Origin: Bacteroidota bacterium
GTDB taxonomy: Bacteria; Bacteroidota; Bacteroidia; Flavobacteriales; Weeksellaceae
Reading direction: 5' to 3'
Assembly (NCBI GenBank): GCA_023399675.1
Contig: JAEWOM010000043.1
Span: 1 to 9,666, forward strand
DNA length: 9,666 bases
The notes under the pieces were generated by a model. It searched no databases and had not been told where the DNA came from. It saw nothing but the letters and a program-made list of their open reading frames with translations. Both the position numbers and the translations under genes were made by a program. Positions within the stretch are counted from its first letter, which is position 1, and every line of letters starts with the position of its first letter. Positions 7,115-9,666 of this stretch are shown in pieces.

Positions 7115-8326
7115 TCATGCGCGTTTTTTCATCATTTCTTCTGCGATATTCAGAATATCAGCTGCAACTTCCGTTTTAGATTTCAGGTCGAATGTAAGAG
7201 TTTCCTTTTCCGAAAGAATTTTGATCCGGTTGGTATCATTTTTAAAGCCCGCACCTTCGTCGCGCAGAGAATTCAGTACGATCATATCGAGATTTTTTTT
7301 CCGGAGTTTAGCCTTCGCATTTTCTTCTTCATTCTGTGTTTCCAGGGCAAATCCCACGAGGAACTGCTGTTTTTTCTGCTCTCCCATGGATTTGAGAATG
7401 TCCGGATTTTTCACGAGTTCAATAGTCAGGTCATCATCATTTTTCTTGATTTTGTCAGCAGCAACCGTTTTCGGGGCATAATCGGCAACAGCTGCACTCG
7501 CAATGGCAATATCAACACCGTCATAAAATTCGAACACTTTTGCATACATTTCTTTTGCGGACATTACACTGTGCAAACAGATTCGGTCATTTTTTGCCTT
7601 TTCTGCGGTTGGTCCTGAAATCAGAATCACATCAGCTCCTCTTGCTGCGGCTTCCTCGGCAATGGCAAAACCCATTTTTCCTGAAGAATGATTGCCTATA
7701 AACCGAACCGGATCAATTGCCTCGTAGGTTGGTCCGGCCGTGATCAGAACGGTTTTTCCTTCCAAATTTTGAGTGTTATGTAGGTTTTGAAAATGCTGTT
7801 CAAGGTGTGAAAGTATCGTTTGAGGTTCTGCCATTCGACCCTGACCGATAAGACCGCTTGCGAGTTCCCCTTCTTCTGCAGGTATAACCGTATGTCCGAA
7901 ATCTTCAGCCATTTCCAGATTCTGCCTTGTCGAAGGATGCGCATACATATCGAGATCCATTGCCGGAGCAATATACACCGGACATTTTGCCGACATATAC
8001 GTCGCGATGACCAGGTTATCGCAGATTCCGTGAATCATTTTTGCCAGCGTATTCGCTGTGCATGGCGCAACCAAAAGCAAATCAGCCCAAAGAGCGAGTT
8101 CCACATGGCTGTTCCATGTTCCGTTCTCACCATAAAAATCAGTATAGACCGGATTTTTCGAAAGGGTTGACAGGGTAAGTCTCGACACAAAATTTTCTGC
8201 ATCAGGCGTCATAATGACCTGAACTTCCGCGCCTTTCTTTATCAAATCACGGACAAGCATGTTGATTTTATATGCAGCGATGCCGCCCGTGACAGCTATC
8301 AAAATCTTTTTGTTTTCTAAACTCAT
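7115..8326 (-). CDS. coaBC: Bifunctional phosphopantothenoylcysteine decarboxylase / phosphopantothenate-cysteine ligase
   Basis: CoaBC (Dfp) makes two successive steps of coenzyme A synthesis: the CoaB half joins cysteine to 4'-phosphopantothenate using CTP, and the FMN-bound CoaC half decarboxylates the product to 4'-phosphopantetheine. The protein has 403 residues, normal for the fusion. CoaC half: VTGGIAAYK (12-20), active-site His74 in WNSHVEL, VAPCTANTLAKM (86-97), and PAMDLDMY (121-128) where E. coli has PAMN, so Asp124 replaces Asn125. SGLIGQGRM (157-165) has Ser157 where E. coli has catalytic Cys158. CoaB half: TAGPTYEAIDPVRFIGN with Asn212 (E. coli Asn210), SSGKMG, SAAVADYAPK (277-286) and KIKK (292-295). 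I recall the same Asp and Ser in other Bacteroidota, so they are likely lineage traits. The gene follows the rpoZ terminator; only a weak -7-like TAATTTCG (8349-8356) was seen upstream. Confidence 0.96.
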   Translation of the reverse strand: MSLENKKILIAVTGGIAAYKINMLVRDLIKKGAEVQVIMTPDAENFVSRLTLSTLSKNPVYTDFYGENGTWNSHVELALWADLLLVAPCTANTLAKMIHGICDNLVIATYMSAKCPVYIAPAMDLDMYAHPSTRQNLEMAEDFGHTVIPAEEGELASGLIGQGRMAEPQTILSHLEQHFQNLHNTQNLEGKTVLITAGPTYEAIDPVRFIGNHSSGKMGFAIAEEAAARGADVILISGPTAEKAKNDRICLHSVMSAKEMYAKVFEFYDGVDIAIASAAVADYAPKTVAADKIKKNDDDLTIELVKNPDILKSMGEQKKQQFLVGFALETQNEEENAKAKLRKKNLDMIVLNSLRDEGAGFKNDTNRIKILSEKETLTFDLKSKTEVAADILNIAEEMMKKRA

Positions 8327-8367
8327 TATTTCTGTGGTTTGGCTCTTGCGAAATTAGGCATTTAATG

Positions 8368-8395
8368 AAAAACCACATAAGCAAAACTTATGTGG
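8368..8395 (-). terminator. Intrinsic terminator after rpoZ
   Basis: CCACATAAG (8373-8381) and CTTATGTGG (8387-8395) form a perfect 9-bp stem with a five-base loop. On the minus strand the stem is followed at once by five Us (A5 at 8368-8372), while on the plus strand no T-run follows, so it is oriented for the leftward transcript. It begins 24 bases past the rpoZ stop. It should separate bamD-rpoZ from coaBC, at least partly. Confidence 0.75.
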
Positions 8396-8419
8396 CTGAT
8401 TATTTTACGAAAACACAGA

Positions 8420-8743
8420 TTAGTCTCTGTCTTCTGTTTTTCTGTGATAAATGCTGTCATCCAGCCATTCTTTAATCGCGATAGAAGTCGGCTTCGGAAG
8501 TTTTTCGTAGTGCTTGGAGATTTCAATCTGCTCTCTGTTTTCGAAAACTTCTTCAAGTGTTGCGTTGTGCACAGCAAACTCATCCAGTTTTCCGTGAAGT
8601 TCCGTACGGATTTCGGCGTTGATCTGCTCTGCTCTCTTACCCATGATTACAATAGCTTCGTAGATAGAACCGACTTTTTCTTCGATTCTGTCTCTGTCGT
8701 AGGTAATGGTATTTAATTCTGCTTTTATTTCTGGTGCGGACAT
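8420..8743 (-). CDS. rpoZ: DNA-directed RNA polymerase subunit omega (Bacteroidota type)
   Basis: A 107-residue protein of the Rpb6/omega family. Omega is a small subunit that helps fold and hold beta' in RNA polymerase. The conserved helix is visible at residues 17-42: RDRIEEKVGSIYEAIVIMGKRAEQIN, where KRAEQI aligns with the RRARQM of E. coli omega and the preceding segment with its NRFDLVLVA. The rest (about 43-107) diverges from proteobacterial omega; it is charged and includes HYEKLPKPTSIAIKEWLDDSIY, which I recognise as typical of Bacteroidota members. The start at 8743 gives the MSAPEIKAELNT N-terminus. The gene begins 41 bases after bamD and is followed by coaBC, its normal setting in this phylum. 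A perfect -7 box (8773-8780) in the short gap suggests a promoter of its own besides readthrough from bamD, and a stem-loop terminator follows. Confidence 0.88.
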   Translation of the reverse strand: MSAPEIKAELNTITYDRDRIEEKVGSIYEAIVIMGKRAEQINAEIRTELHGKLDEFAVHNATLEEVFENREQIEISKHYEKLPKPTSIAIKEWLDDSIYHRKTEDRD

Positions 8744-8772
8744 TGTAAACTGATTTGCAATTATAAAGTGGG

Positions 8773-8780
8773 CAAAGTTA
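8773..8780 (-). promoter_or_regulatory. Candidate -7 box for rpoZ
   Basis: TAACTTTG on the minus strand matches the Bacteroidota -7 consensus TAnnTTTG exactly. The -33 region is weak: a TTTC lies 23 bases upstream, inside the end of bamD, where TTTG would be expected at about 20. A start near 8766-8768 would give a leader of about 23-25 bases. Confidence 0.4.
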
Positions 8781-8784
8781 CAAA

Positions 8785-9666
8785 TTATTTTTGTATCGGA
8801 ATTGAAACTGCCGGCGGCGGCGTTACTACTACTGCACTGTCCATTTGACTCTGTCTCTGTGAACGTTCCGCATTTTCTCCTTCTCTTATTTTTTCCTGAT
8901 CTGCAAGTCTTTTCTGCTTCGCTTCCAGTTCTGCTCTTCTCGCTTCGGTCTGTGCTTTTACCTGTGCAAAATTTTTGTCTTCAGCATGGAGACTTTCGCG
9001 CATTTTGGCGGCATCTTTTGCAAAATCAGTTCCCGGAAGTTCTTTTTCAACAAATTTCGAATATGCAATGGCGTTATCAATTCTTTCCTGCTTCAGGTCA
9101 TAGATTGAGTGCTTTGCGAGTTCGAATTTCGACCTCATCATGTAATCGTAAATATTCGGTCTCAGTTTCGTTGCCGGAAAATCGTTCAGCACATTCTCCA
9201 ATGCCACATTAGCCGCTTTGTAATCGCCCATTTTGTAATATTGACGGGCATTTTCATAGGCTTTAAACTCCTGTTTGTACGAAAGTTCATCGATCATCTG
9301 TCCGATATTCTTGGAACGTTCGGAATCCGGATAATCATTGAGGAAATTCTGCAGTTCAGTAATAGCCAGATCGGTGCTGGACTGATCCAAGTTATAATCC
9401 ATGGACCCATTATAATAACAGATCGCAGACATATAAGCCGCTTCTTCTTTACGCGGATCCTGCGGAAATGTTACCGAGAAATTCTTGAACTGATGACCTG
9501 CAAGTTTGTAGTTTTTATCGTAGTAATTTGCGTAGGCAGAATTGAAAACAACGTTGGCGGCATCATCTGTACCGGCTACCAGATTGGTCAGTCTTTCGTA
9601 CAGCTGAATGGCATTTGCCCATTTCTTTTTGGCAAACTGGTCGTTTGCTGCCTGCAGGATAAAATC
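8785..9666 (-). CDS. bamD: Outer membrane protein assembly factor BamD, 5' end outside window
   Basis: BamD is a periplasm-facing outer-membrane lipoprotein of the BAM complex, which folds beta-barrel proteins with BamA. The frame is open from base 9666 to the TAA at 8785-8787, giving 293 residues. The ATG at 9432 is internal: upstream codons continue the TPR pattern (AANDQFAKKKWANAIQLYER, then HQFKNFSVTFPQDPRKEEAA). Repeated helix pairs with spaced 'YPDSERSKN'- and 'FPATKLRPN'-type ends are typical of BamD, with about five TPR units over fragment residues 1-226. The missing N-terminus, probably some 45 residues, should hold the lipoprotein signal and Cys. After the TPRs comes a charged, coiled-coil-like tail (about 230-275, with AQTEARRAELEAKQKRLADQ) and a TPPPAV-type end, beyond the length of E. 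coli BamD. Other TPR lipoproteins are possible, but the rpoZ-coaBC neighbourhood supports BamD. Confidence 0.9.
   Translation of the reverse strand, partial: DFILQAANDQFAKKKWANAIQLYERLTNLVAGTDDAANVVFNSAYANYYDKNYKLAGHQFKNFSVTFPQDPRKEEAAYMSAICYYNGSMDYNLDQSSTDLAITELQNFLNDYPDSERSKNIGQMIDELSYKQEFKAYENARQYYKMGDYKAANVALENVLNDFPATKLRPNIYDYMMRSKFELAKHSIYDLKQERIDNAIAYSKFVEKELPGTDFAKDAAKMRESLHAEDKNFAQVKAQTEARRAELEAKQKRLADQEKIREGENAERSQRQSQMDSAVVVTPPPAVSIPIQK

Noticed and set aside
9430..9432. ATG as the start of the TPR protein
   Set aside because: The frame stays open to the window edge with 78 more codons of TPR-like sequence, so the gene is truncated by the window.
1..9666. A hidden mobile element, defence island or CRISPR array
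   Set aside because: All genes but the TraB/DUF5687/ATPase trio are core functions in a familiar order, gaps are short, and no transposase, integrase, repeat array or attachment-site pair is visible.

Overview
The window looks like chromosomal core DNA from a member of the Bacteroidota, most likely a flavobacterium. A Chryseobacterium/Kaistella-type Weeksellaceae genome is my best guess, from protein similarity recalled by eye. Three things point this way: lineage-restricted families (a DUF5687 membrane protein and a DUF4835/PorD protein), the order bamD-rpoZ-coaBC-porD-recN, and promoter-like sequences of the Bacteroidota type (TTTG about 20 bases before TAnnTTTG) instead of sigma70 boxes. 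A-rich leaders without clear Shine-Dalgarno sequences fit too.

Layout: a 5'-truncated fumarase gene (fumC, 1-1146) is the only gene on the + strand. It converges, with a 7-base gap, on a leftward block that fills the rest of the window. Read in its own direction (right to left), the block is: bamD (partial, runs off the right edge), rpoZ, a clear intrinsic terminator, coaBC, porD (DUF4835), recN, a 146-base regulatory-looking gap, a secreted TraB/GumN-family protein, a DUF5687 polytopic membrane protein, and an ABC ATPase. No stretch longer than 146 bases lacks a gene.

Functionally the right half is housekeeping: outer-membrane protein assembly (BamD), RNA polymerase omega, coenzyme A synthesis (CoaBC), a protein assigned to type IX secretion (PorD) and double-strand-break repair (RecN). 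Stem-loops and promoter-like boxes divide it into probable transcription units. The left part is less well characterised. The ATPase and the DUF5687 protein are 11 bases apart and probably form one ABC transporter of unknown substrate. The TraB/GumN protein lies 39 bases upstream and may be co-transcribed.

I see no mobile element, CRISPR array, rRNA or tRNA, and no clear new system. The points most worth a second look are the overlapping palindromes and repeated 9-mers in the recN/TraB gap, the hairpin spanning the porD stop codon, the catalytic-position substitutions in CoaBC, and the TraB-DUF5687-ATPase trio.
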